Of a stretch of DNA of 64,000 bases, positions 36,304 to 48,038 are shown in pieces. The stretch's first letter is position 1. Every line of letters begins with the position of its first letter. Location of the stretch: contig CM043948.1 of the NCBI GenBank assembly GCA_014529385.2, positions 19,338,951-19,402,950 of the forward strand. Reading direction: 5' to 3'. Source of the stretch: Adiantum capillus-veneris. Lineage: Eukaryota; Streptophyta; Polypodiopsida; Polypodiales; Pteridaceae. The notes below the pieces were generated by a model, which worked only from the letters and a program-made list of their open reading frames with translations, did no database searches and was not told where the DNA came from. The position numbers and the translations under genes are program-made.

Positions 36304-37871
36304 CTACTGCAGCTGGGGATGGCATCTGTACACTTGGATCCAATCCAACCACCTGAAGGTACTTTCATTTGTGGCTGGTAAAAGAGCATCCAGCACCCCT
36401 GCAGGGCAGGACTTTGGAGGAGCTGATTCAACACAAATTGCAGCTTTCAAGAGCATCGAGTGAGAGGAGATATTAAACTGCTCCACTATCAGGCTGAAAC
36501 GTTTAACTAATGAGTCCTGTACAATAAAACACTAGTTTAGCATCTCAACAAGCATCTAAACCTATTTCCATGAGCTTGCATTTACGATTTTTCTTACTTC
36601 TAAAAATGATGGCAGCATAGAGAAAATCATTCTCTTCCATTCTTCAAGCTGTAAAGGTAGTATATCCTTGGCAGCACAGAGAAAGGCTGCCACAGCCATA
36701 GATAAAGACTTGTAGGCAAGAAACCTCGTATCTGCACCACATACACAAGCCTTCAAAACCAATGCTTAATAAGGCAAAATGATGCACTCTCACCTTGCGA
36801 CGCACAGAGAATCAACTCACTGATACGAACTAGAATAGCTCAATAGAGAGCTCGACCGGGATTTCCAAAAAGTCTGCACTTGCAAAGAAAGTAATCCACA
36901 TAAGAAAACGATGTTTCAGAGCTCGCACACCATTCAAGAGTGTTTGAGTACTAGTAACTCCATCCTCTGTATGGTTTGAGGTTCAAAGAGTGCAACCTTA
37001 ATATGGCCCAATATCAGAATGTTGACAAATTGCTGGAATCTTCATTACCTCTCCAAGAGCATGCTACCACTATGAGTTCAACCGCTATATACTCACTCGT
37101 GCAAACATGATTCTTCCTGCAAAATATATAGCACATAAAGTGAGCCCTCGATTTTCAAAAGTTAAAAACATGGGGCAATCAAGGTAACTAAACAGTTATT
37201 ACCTCCATAACAATGACGCCTAGAAATAGAATAGCAAAACTTCAAGCATGAAAATGATACCTGAAGTTCAAAACCTATACGACCTCTACTTCGTCCATCT
37301 TTGCCGCCAGAGAGAGACATACAACAGAAGTTGTATCATCGGAGAATTCCCCATCTGCAAATTAAATTTGAATAAAGCTTGCCCATTCAAACTCAAAATA
37401 AAGCATTTCATTTATACAGATCATCCAAATGAACTACCAGAAACTGGCAGCGGCAAAGGAAGCGATCAAGATAGTTGATAAAGAGGGTAGGGTGGCTGTC
37501 AGTGGGCCAAAATTGTAAAAAGCCCAAAACTTTCTCGCAAACCTTGCTAAGTTAATTAGAAGTGCAAGACTCTTGCAGAAGCAAACAGGCAAGACTATGA
37601 GGAGTGCGGGCAACAAGGAGTACAAAACACGATCAAACGAGGCCACAGTGTGCCCTACATATTCAGCAGATAATGCACAACTGTGTTTGGAAAAAAGCTT
37701 GATTATTTCAAGGTCCCCTCTGGAATCTATCCAGCAGCGGCTATGATGATGGCGAGAGGGGCTCTCTAACCGAGGTGTCTGTGTCTGCATGCACCGTACG
37801 GCTTGCATGTTCTGCCCTATTGCTTTCCCCTTTTCCATCTGCGCTTGCCACTGAGCTTGTCGTCCTCTCAC
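36304..37871 (-). pseudogene. Decayed intron-containing gene, unidentified (at least three exons)
   Basis: The minus strand shows exon-like segments with canonical plant splice sites. One (about 37267-37365) lies between TTTGCAG and CAG|GTATC and encodes FSDDTTSVVCLSLAAKMDEV before an in-frame stop. Another (36598-36763) encodes DTRFLAYKSLSMAVAAFLCA and ends GAA|GTAAGAA. After an 81-bp intron ending GTACAG, the next (36516 downwards) encodes LVKRFSLIVEQFNISSHSML in matching phase 0. An open segment at 37445-37700 with a hydrophobic run (LLPALLIVLPVCFCKSLALL) may be an upstream exon. The helical, Leu-rich exons suggest an ARM/HEAT-type repeat protein, but I cannot name it. Stops show it is a pseudogene or captured fragment. 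Confidence 0.5.
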
Positions 37872-37914
37872 TCTGTCGTGAACTCACCCCCTCTCCCTTT
37901 CCGGGGCGGCGGGG

Positions 37915-38168
37915 GGAACCCATGGAACTTCATGAAGCTCTCCGCAACGGCCTGGTCCATTCTGTACAGACCAGCCTTAGAGCTAAGGCCCACCAAGCCC
38001 TCATTTCCTGCAACCCACTATATCAAGCGCTACCTATTGGGGAACCCCATGGAACTTCATGAAGCTCTCCGCAACGGCCTGGTCCACTCTGTATAGACCA
38101 GCCCTAGAGCTCAGGCCCACCCAGCCCTCATTTCCTCCAAGCCACTATATCAAGCGCTGCCCATGGGG
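37915..38168 (+). repeat. Tandem duplication of a ~126-bp unit
   Basis: Two adjacent copies begin GGAACC(C)CATGGAACTTCATG at about 37915 and 38041. Each keeps an open frame reading MELHEALRNGLVHSVQT or a close variant. It is unknown whether this is coding. The duplication ends about 130 bp before the MULE and is separate from it. Confidence 0.8.
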
Positions 38169-38300
38169 GTTGCTCCCATCTCCACAGAGGCAGGGCAGGA
38201 GAATGTGTAACACACATGGACACTCCAAGTCGAGAACCTACCACGCCACCACAAACTAGTCTTGCTTGGTGGGCCTTGCTATACAACATCTATAGGATAC

Positions 38301-38458
38301 CCTCAAGACTATATACACATGCACATTTAAGAAGCGCGTTCATGGGATCGACGGCGCGGAACTAGGGCGCGATCGGCGAGGCGATCTGGATCATTCGCGT
38401 GGCGGGGCCAGGCTCGGGTAGGAGGTAAACTCGGGCAACGAATGGCGGGACGACGTGG
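38301..38458 (+). repeat. Left TIR of the MULE
   Basis: It matches the reverse complement of 47872-48029 with few differences, including AAGAAGCGCGTTCATGGGAT here against AAGAAGCTCG on the other side. TIRs of MULEs usually hold the transposase binding site and the promoter of the adjacent gene. Confidence 0.92.
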
Positions 38459-38531
38459 CCTCAGGCGACGAGGTGCCACGTGGATAAAGGGACAGGTGGG
38501 TGGCCGGGGCGGCTTTTCGGTTGCTCTTGCA

Positions 38532-41500
38532 GCTACAAGGCAATGAGAGCTTCGGGGAGCTTGATGGTGCTTGGAACGAGTCCGAGGGGGGAGCGGTTGG
38601 CGCTTCAGATGGAAACTCAAGTGATATGGATGAGGTGGAAGAGTTCTTTGAAGAGCATCAAAGTGGGTGTTTGGATGCATTTGCTTTTGCATCAACTAGG
38701 TACTTTGCTTTTGATAGACAAACATACGGGCTTATGATAGCTTCTATCAAAAGTGGCCAAACGATTACCATAAGTGCTCTCAAAGCCCATGACAAGAGAG
38801 GTGTGCTAGACTTGAAAAAATGGGCAAGAATGAGGGAGGATCTTCGTGTCTTGTTATTGGGAATGGAAAGTTGATTGCATGTATAGAAGATTGGGAAAGC
38901 ATTGTTTCCGCATGCCACTCAAACTACCATTTATGCTTGCGGGCAACGATGGCATCCATTGCATGTACATGGTGCACAAGTATTAGACATCATGGAATCC
39001 CACTTGCTTATGTGAAGGAGGTTTTGGACTTGTGTATTTGTGCATCGTTGCCCGGGTTGGGGGAATTGGAGAGCCATGACACCACTTCCACAGAAAATTG
39101 CCCGGATTTACAAGACAGACAAAAGAGTCCCGGCAAGGATGAAGGCGGTGTTGAGGAACATACAGCGCTGATGGATGATATTCAAAATGTGATCAACGCT
39201 ATTGCCATCAAGCACAAGGCTAGATTGGTAGAGCGGCAATCATAGTTGTCGAGGGGCTTCATTCAACTTGTGTGTCATCGCAATGGGGAGGCACGAAGAA
39301 AGGGCCACGATCATCGAAGACTGCGCACATCAAAGAAGTGTGGATGCCCGTTTACTATCGTCATTCAACGCGTCTATGATATAAAGGAAAGTGTAAGGAT
39401 AAGGGTTCATGTTGGGCACAAAGGTCATGTGCCGGGATCACGTGAGGATCTTTATCACTTGCCGGTGCATCCTACTGTGAGGAAACGATGCATGGAAGAT
39501 TTGTTTGACGTTGAAACATGTCGCCATGTCGCAAAGATGAGTGTCTCCAAGGAGCTATTTCACTTCAATATGGCATTGCCGATAGAGCAAGTGTCACATA
39601 GATTCTTCATGATACCAAAGGAAATTCAAATGATGGCATATCAGCTCCGGTCCGAAGGTAAATAAAGCCCTGAATGTCTCCTTGCTGGGATAATCATAGG
39701 TTTGTATGGGCTTATCTGTCATGGTGCCTGGGTTTATTTTGGGGTAGTGCCTGGGTGTATTTATTATTTTGCCTGGGTTTATCTGTCAGATTCATTTAAG
39801 ACTTGAGTTTAATTGACTGCTTTTGTTTAGGGAGGCTAGGAAGCAATGACTGGTCTTCAATGTACTAGGAGGCTCTAAAATTAAAAGAGCAAAACAAAGT
39901 TCTCTATTGTCAACCCTACAACCCGGATGCCTTCGATGAGATGGAAAGGCCATTCATACTCATTATTCAGGATGATTGGATGCTCGGCATGTGCTTGCGT
40001 TTCTCAACAAGCAATGCTTGGGCAATAGACTCCACATTCAAAACAAATGTTTTTGGGATGCCACTCTATGCAGCCGTATTGCCAAATCAAAATGGAATTG
40101 GTTTACCCTTGTGGTTTATGTTGTGCACACATGATGTAGGAACATCTCAAGAAAGCATTGCTTTGCAAGTGACACTAAGGCTTGTGTTCCACAGAATGAA
40201 CAACATTCGCCCTCGAGCATTGGTGATTGACAAGTGTATGACTTCATTATTGGCATCAATAAAGTTGTTCATGTTGATCAATCTTGTTGGGAGGTGGACA
40301 AAGATGGGACAACTCAACAAGTTGCATGTACCGTCTTGCTATGTTGGTTCCATACCAGGAAAGCATGGGTGGAGCACTTGCTTCCACAGGTTTGTAATAT
40401 GGTTTTGTATATGTGTACGTGGGTTTATCTGCGTGTTAGAGGTTTATCTCTTAGTGCTTGGGTTTATCTGTTAGTGCCTAGGTTTATTTGTCAGTGCCTT
40501 GTTTTATCTGTCTATGCTTGGATTTATTTGTTTGTGCCTAGGTTTATCTGTCAATGCCTGGATTTATTTGATGGTGCCTGGGTTTATCTGTCAGTGTCAG
40601 GGTTTATCTGTGAGTGCCTTGGTTTTTCTGTGTGTGAGAGCTTATCTGTGTGGACCTGGGCTCATATGGGTGAACTATAGATTATCTCGTATATGTTTCT
40701 TGATATGCCTGCCCACTTTTTTTGCAGGCTCCTAAGGAGATGCGTGAAACCCTATATGCATCAATGGAAAATCTAATGCAATGTGGTACAGAGGACAACT
40801 TCGAGGCTCGGTATGCCCAGTTGTTGATAGAATGTGAAGGCCACCCTAATATTGTAAGGTATATTTGCAATGGTTGGGCCGCAAAGACATGCATCTGGAG
40901 ACGAATGTGGCCAAAATACGGTCGTTTATTTCCACATGGGCATGGGGACACTACCAATTTGGTCGAGCGACTATGGCAATATGTGAAATACACGCTTCTA
41001 GATGCAAGGATCAATCGATCAGCCTTGGATTTATTGCATGCCTTGGTGGGTGACTCCAACACCAGGACACGAATGGGTGGCACTGCTATCGAGTTCTTTC
41101 GTCAGAAGCAAGAGATTGGTATAATATTTTCTTTTCATATTAATCAAAGCAAAGGAAATGGGTTTTTCTATGACTGCCTAGTAGGATTATTCGTTTGCAT
41201 GAAGACTTGCCTTTGTGCCGGGGTTTATAGTATGGTATAGGTTTATATGGTTGCCTTGGTTTATCTGTGGCTAGATTGCTTCTGAAGCTGATCACTGTAT
41301 ATTTTGTGTAGTTGACTCTGGAAAGCACAACATTTATGGAAATGATCGGCTACAGACCACAAGACTTGCACTAGGTGAAGAAATCTTAAGGAGATATGCA
41401 AATGACCCATCGACGATTCAAGTTATCGATGAAGCTGCACTCTTATTTAAGGTCTTGAGCATGTCATCCACAAGGACATGGTATCAAGTTAGTATACAGT

Positions 41501-42340
41501 CGGCATATTGTGACTGCCCAGATTGGTTTAGACTGCAAGCATCTGTATGGAATGCGACTCATCTTAAGGGACTTCTTTTCTCATATTAGCCATATTCTAC
41601 CCATCATTGACACAGCCCGAGAGCTAGTCATGGAGCACGATCCTGAACAGTTTGAGGATACTACCATCGATGTAGAGCCTTCTCCAACACAAGTTTTGAC
41701 CCAATGCATTGACGAGCTAAAAGCAATCTTGCACAACATTGAAGAGGGCATTCCATCATATAGTGACTCAAAGATCTTGTCATTGGTGGGGCAAGTGCGA
41801 GCACTGGCATATGTTGGCCTCTTTGCTCAAAGAGCACCCATGGAGATCGATTTGCCCAAGAAGGGAAGTGTAACACAAGTACACGCACATGTAACTGCCA
41901 CTCGACTTGGGCGTGGCCAACCTAGGCCAGAAGGAGTAAATATGCAAATCACGGTGCCCACACGGCCTGCTAGACAAACGGGTGCCTTGCGACATAAGCA
42001 TCAAAGGGGCCGTAAGCGAGTTCGGTTTGCTTCACAAAGGTGGGTTTACTGTCATCATTGTTGCACAAAGACTTTCTTGGTGGACGAGGGGGTCGATACA
42101 TGCCACACTTGCAATGCATTGTTGCCTATGACTCCATGGCTAAGAGCTCAAGAAAAGCTAGGAGCATTGATAGGCCGACAAGCCTTGTTGTTTTATGGGT
42201 CTAATGCTTATGAATGCCTTGTTACATTCGTGGTATGCGGACCAAACAATGACGATGAGCGTTTGTTTGATCTGAAGTTCAATGATGGGGAAACCATGCA
42301 TGGAGTATTGGCATCAGCTTATCGAATTGTACTTTTGTAA
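38532..42340 (+). CDS. MULE transposase (FAR1/ZSWIM-like), four or more exons, frameshifted
   Basis: Domains in order: an acidic start with an integrase-like zinc-binding segment (CHSNYHLCL, then HGIPLAYVKEVLDLCICA, about 38910-39060); a FAR1/ZSWIM-like segment (GCPFTIVIQR and HKGHVPGSREDL, about 39335-39450); the MULE DDE core (WAIDSTFKTNVFGMPLYA near 40020, LVIDK near 40225, LLCWFHTRKAW near 40340); a SWIM zinc finger (CDCPDW then CKHLYG, about 41510-41535); and a C-terminal CHHC-type zinc ribbon (near 42050) plus a Tudor-like tail. Introns are 39662-39833, 40391-40727 and 41119-41311, all with GT-AG ends. Lesions: frameshift near 38850, stops at 39243 and near 39870, frameshift near 40235, and a frameshift inside the SWIM motif. 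The start codon is uncertain; 38532 is the acceptor-like point where the frame opens. Confidence 0.8.
39662..39833 (+). other. MULE transposase intron with GGGTTTATCTGT motifs
   Basis: The donor is GAAG|GTAAAT and the acceptor TTTGTTTAG. The intron contains TGCCTGGGTTTATTTT, TGCCTGGGTGTATTT and TGCCTGGGTTTATCTGTCAG, copies of the motif found in the element's other introns. Confidence 0.75.
40391..40727 (+). repeat. MULE transposase intron built of ~11 GGGTTTATCTGT units
   Basis: The donor is CAG|GTTTGT and the acceptor TTTTTTGCAG. The interior is an imperfect tandem array of TGCCTGGGTTTATCTGTCAG-like units of roughly 20-24 bp (about 40415-40640). All units are in the orientation of the gene. 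Confidence 0.85.
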
Positions 42341-42351
42341 AACCCTGCAGT

Positions 42352-42714
42352 AAACATCTTCCTCTTGCCTTGCTGTTTTGCCCGGGTTTATCTGTATCCC
42401 ATGTTTGGTTATTTGTACTATTTTTGGACCTCTCAATCACCTACCATATCTTTTCACCTGAAACTGAGCAGTAAACATCTACCTCTTGTCTTGCTGTTTT
42501 GCCCGGGTTTATCTGTATTCCATGTTTGGTTATTTGTACTATTTTTGGACCTCTCAATCACCTACCATATCTTTTCACCTAAAATTGAGCAGTAAACATC
42601 TGCCTCTTGTCTTGCTATTTTGCCCGGGTTTATCTGTATCTCATGTTTGGTTATTTGTACTATTCTTGGACCTCTCAATCACCTACCATCTCTTTTCACC
42701 TGAATAAGTCAAGT
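42352..42714 (+). repeat. Three tandem 121-bp units after the transposase stop
   Basis: Anchors GCCCGGGTTTATCTGTA at about 42380, 42501 and 42622 give a period of exactly 121 bp. Each unit includes the intronic motif and AGTAAACATCT. The position after the stop suggests the 3' UTR or terminator region. Confidence 0.9.
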
Positions 42715-43116
42715 TTTAAACTTATTATTATGGTGGTAAAGGAGTGGACGATTCTTACTTTGTACAACTTGATAGGCTTTTTGTTTTTCTTTCAATCATC
42801 CTTATACCTGTTTTGGGTTTTGCTCAACCTATCGGCACTACTTCTTGTCTTGTGATGGAGAATTTTGACTCATTACCTTCCCTAAAATAATTTTCAATAC
42901 CTCTGCTTTATACACTTAATTCCATACCTATTTTAATTGACCATGGGCTACCTCTTTATGTGGCAGTTCATTCTTGATGCCCTCTTAGGATTGTATTTCT
43001 TGTGCAACTATTAGGTGTATAGTTTTTCTCAACTTTGATAGAGATTGCAGTGTCTATATAGCTAGATTTAAGTTATACAATAATAATTTTTTATGTTAAT
43101 ATTAAACTAATTAGGT

Positions 43117-43990
<874 letters not shown>

Positions 43991-43992
43991 TC

Positions 43993-46900
43993 TCAAGCAG
44001 GTGAAGATAAAATCTCTTGCGCCTCATCCTCGTCACTACTAACATCTTGGGCGCCATCCTCACTGTCCCCTTTGCCACTTCCACCGCCTTCATCCTCGTC
44101 ATCAGTCCCATCATCCTCACCGTCATCACCGCCACCACTTATGTCACCCCCACCATCGTCATCACTGCCACCACTAATGTCACTCCCACCACTTATGTCG
44201 TCACCGCCACCACTTGTGTCACCCCCACCATCATCATCATCGGCAGCACTTATGTCACTCCCACCACTTATGTCATCACCGCCACCACTTGTGTCACTCC
44301 CAGCATCGTCATCATCGGCATCCCCATCGCTACCATAATCGGGATCATCATCCCCACTCCCATCCTGGTTAGACTCGTCATCACTCCCTCCGCTACTCCC
44401 CCCGCTGCTTTTATCCTCGTCACTACGAGCAATCAAGGTCCCCACTTTGATCCGGCGTTGCATTAAAACAGATTAATTTAAACTCAGATTAATTTAAACT
44501 CAGACATACAATAAACCCGGGCACTTACAAAAACACAAACCCGATTAAAATAGTAAAGTTGGCTTCTATGACCATAGAACTTACCCTAGATTCGTAGCCT
44601 TCCTCCACGTGACTCTTGATCTCCTTTTTCATTGCCTCTTCCCTTTGATCGATCGTTTTCATGTGGTTGGCCACAAAGTGCATGATAAAAGTATCTTTCT
44701 TCATGGCCGTTTGAGCCTTGCGCGGAAGAACGTCCCAAGTGAGGGCTGCCCTATTCTTTTCTCTCTCCTCAATCCTCTTGCGATTTACTGCAAACTTTCG
44801 ACTCACATCCTTAAAGCGCTGCTGGGCCCGTACCTGATCTCGTATACTTGACTTGGGCACGTCGTTGTTGACACTCCCTCAAGGCCGCCCTCTGAGCCTT
44901 TGAGGGATGAAGACATCCAGCCCATGTACTTTCTTTAAGTGTTGAATCATCCGTGATTGCTTCTCCATGAGAGTGTTCCGACTTGCACATGGTGGTTCAG
45001 CCCGACAAATCCTCACCAACTTACCCCCATTGATAACCTCAACATAAGGCGTCTACATCCAATACAATACAAAAGGCAAAGCAAGTCAGTGACAGATAAA
45101 CCCGGGCAATAAAAAATACTAGATAGAGAGAGAGAGAGAGTTGCACACCATGACGTGACAGGTAAACCCGGGCAATAAGAATACTAGACAGAGAGAGAGA
45201 GTTGCACACCATGCCGTGACAGATAAACCTGGGCAATAAAAATACTAGAGAGAAAGAGAGAGAGAGAGTTGCACACCATGCCGTGGCAAATAAACCCGGG
45301 CAATAAGAATACTAGAGAGAAAGAGAGAGAGAGAGTTGCACACCATGCCGTGACAGATAAAACCCGGGCAACAAGAATACTAGAGAGAGAGAGAAAGTTG
45401 CACACCATGCCGTGACAGATAAACCTAGGGACTTCTTACCACAGTTTTGGAGGTAGTACAGCTTGCCCCTGATTGTTTTGCTCTCTTTACTTGAAGCTTG
45501 GGCCGCTTTGAAGAGCCGACAAGGGCAAGAGCCTTATCCATCGGCCCTTCATCCTCTTGCCCCGTCTCCACATGCTTTTTAGCCTTATTCTTCACACCAT
45601 CCCTCTTTACAGCAATCTTAACCTCCAGCACCTTCTCCAACTGCCCCTTGCCCGTGTGCCCTTTCACCTTGACCTAACCATTTTATCAAAGAAAAGGAAA
45701 ACCATAAGATAAAAAAAGACATTCATTGGCTTCTTGCACAACACTTGAGGGGCTTACCTCGTCAACAGCAAGTTTCCGCTCGACGGGATCACGGACTTCC
45801 ACCTCTTTCATCCTCTTCAACCTCTTCACATTTTGTTGCTCGGGGACCGCCGTACCTTCTTTCTCTTTCACATCGGCCTTGGCCTTTCTCTTGTTCACCT
45901 ATGACAATGCACTCAGACATAAACCCGGGTGCAACGACCAAAAACACTTGCAAGGCACACTTTCATTGTAATAGTCTGCCTAGGGCCGTTTGTTGCATAC
46001 CTGTGTCTTGGGTGGCTCGGAGCCTGCTGTGCCACTCAACTTCTTTGCTTGACCACTCTTATGAACCTTCAAGGGACTTGATCCTTCAAGCACAATTATA
46101 TCTAGCACACATTGCCACCTGTGAACACCTTACAGCCGACACAATTTTCAAAAAAATTGCACAATACCCGGGCACTGACAGGTATACCCGGGCACAGTCC
46201 TACCATTTTAGTTTGTTGGTCCTCCTTTGCAGCCTTAGGAGCCTTTGGTGCCCCTGGTCGGGTGCCCGCTGTGCTGCTCACCTTTTTTGACTGGCCGCTT
46301 TTTTGACTCTTCAACGTGCCTGATCCTCTAACCAGATTCAAACCCTGCACATCTTAAACACCTAAGCACTTAACAGCTAGCGAAACCCAGGCACTGACAG
46401 ATATACCCAGGCAACTCAGGCACTGACAGATAAACCCAGGCATTTCTCCTACCTGTTTTGTTGGTTGGATCTCCTTTGGGGCCTTTGGGGCTAGGGCCTT
46501 CTTCATACTAGCATCTTGGCATGGCTCCTGAGGTACATCCGATGACAAAGGAGCATCTTGACCCTGCACAAATCTTACTTGTTTTGCCGGTTGGGCCTCC
46601 TTTGGGACCTTTGGGGCCTTCTTCAAAACAGAGCCTTGGCCTTCCTCTCGAGGTACATCCGCCAACAAAGGAGCATCTTGGCCCGGTGGCATTGCAATCT
46701 TCAAAGGCGTTGCAATCTTTGGGGCCTTTGGAGCCTTCTTTGAAGCAACACCTTGGCATGGCTCTCGAGGTACATCCGCCGACAGAGGAGCATCAATCTT
46801 CAAAGGCGTTGCCCTCTTCAAACCCTGCACATGTGAACACTTAACAGCAGGCACAAATTTCCCTTAAACCACACAAATCTCCGGGCAATGACAGATAAAC

Positions 46901-47542
46901 CCGGGCATCTACAGGAAGAGTCCTACCTGTTTTGTGCGTTGGATCTCCTTTGGGGCCTTTGGGGCCTTTGGAGCTTTCTTTGAAGTAGCACCTTGGCACG
47001 CCTCTCGAGATACATCCACCGATAGAGGAGCATCTTGGCCCTGAGGCATTGCAATCTTCAAACCCTGCACATATTAGAACAAATAAACCCAAACGTCCAC
47101 AGATAAACCCGGACATTCATAGGTAAAACCGGGAACTGTTTTACTTGTTCTGGTTGTTGGGCCTTTAAAGCCCCCTTCTTCCCTTCCTTGGTCACAACAG
47201 CAGTAGGCTTGCATGGCTCCGGTTCTACAACCGCCAACGGAGGAACATCGTCATTGTTTGGTCCTTTCCCCGCTTTCTTCTTCCTTTCCGTGGTCACAAC
47301 AACAGTCTTGACCGGCGAAGGCTCCGGAACAACATCGGGCTGAGACACTACAAGAAGGAGCTCCCCCCCCCCACCTCTTTGACCTCCTCAACCGGCGTTG
47401 TCCCCGCCCTCGACCACGTGGCTCTCATCGCAGGCGGATTTTTGGCTCCCCCCCCAGCCCTTCCAGCAGGTGTCTTTGGCGGAGGTGTAGAGTAGGCGCC
47501 TCTCATTCCCGTCCTCCCTCCCTTCTTCGCCTTGCCCACCAT
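43993..47542 (-). CDS. MULE second gene: repetitive Lys/Pro-rich protein with zinc-finger-like segment and acidic tail
   Basis: The ATG at 47542 lies about 330 bp inside the right TIR. At least nine exons follow on the minus strand with GT-AG borders (for example acceptor GTGCAG|GG at 47066 and donor CAG|GTAGGA near 46926). Exons at about 46926-47066 and 46453-46828 repeat a module near QGQDAPLSADVPREPCQG followed by KKAPKAPK and KQ. Later exons are Lys-rich (VNKRKAKADVKEKEG near 45890; LEKVLEVKIAVKRDG near 45620). A segment near 44900-45040 (C-x5-C ... QHLKKVHGLDVF) resembles a degenerate C2H2 or BED finger. Exon 44580-44860 is helical. The last exon (to 43993) is an Asp/Ser/Gly repeat. A poly-C run near 47366 shifts the frame, and a stop sits near 44880. 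I know no family for this; DNA binding is a guess. Confidence 0.6.
44060..44400 (-). repeat. Coding minisatellite for the acidic Asp/Gly/Ser tail
   Basis: GATGATGGT / GGTGGTGGTGAC / ATAAGTGGTGG-type words recur in frame. They encode SGGGDDISGGSDIS-like repeats at the C-terminal end of the second MULE gene. Confidence 0.85.
45090..45430 (-). repeat. MULE gene-2 intron array with GGGTTTATCTGT motif and GA tracts
   Basis: About five units of 60-68 bp each contain GACAGATAAACCCGGGCAA, AATACTAGA, a GA tract and GTTGCACACCATG. On the minus strand each reads TTGCCCGGGTTTATCTGTC, in sense with the gene. Confidence 0.9.
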
Positions 47543-47871
47543 CTCTGCGCAAACCTGGACAGAGATCCCCCTTGCCCGCGATGCCCTTGAAACCCCCTAG
47601 ACTGACCTGCGCGATGCCTTGAAACACCCCCTCAAACCCCAAAACAGAGGTGGCAATGTTGAACGCCCATCTTGCAAGCTGTACTACGTGGGCGACATGG
47701 CGGGACGACCTGGAGGCTCCCCTCACTACCTGAGGTGAGGTGAGGTGACACACCCCACTTCAAAATCATGGCGGGTGATCCTGTCGGATTTCCCCCCGTC
47801 ATAATTCGTGCCGACGTGGATCGTATGTCACCATCTCACCCACGTCCAGAGGCCACGTCACCCGCCCGGCA

Positions 47872-48029
47872 CCACGTCGTCCCGCCATTCGTTGCCCTGG
47901 TTTACCTCCTACCCGAGCCCGGCCCCGCCACGCGGACGATCCAGATCGCCTCGCCGATCGCGCCCCAGTTCCGCGCCGTCGATCCCATGAACGAGCTTCT
48001 TAAATGTGCATGTGTATATAGTCTTGAGG
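47872..48029 (-). repeat. Right TIR of the MULE
   Basis: Reverse complement of the left TIR. It ends at GTCTTGAGG, next to the second copy of the target duplication ATAGGATAC. Confidence 0.92.
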
Positions 48030-48038
48030 ATAGGATAC

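Noticed and set aside
42352-42714. CRISPR-like regular repeats
   Set aside because: The whole 121-bp unit is repeated with no unique spacers, in a plant transposon.
44017-44466. Plus-strand Ser/Pro/Thr-rich frame
   Set aside because: Antisense of the Asp/Ser/Gly-coding exon of MULE gene 2, whose exon borders and neighbours fit the minus strand.
45726-46306. Plus-strand frames over MULE gene 2
   Set aside because: Antisense shadows; splice signals and module repeats are on the minus strand.
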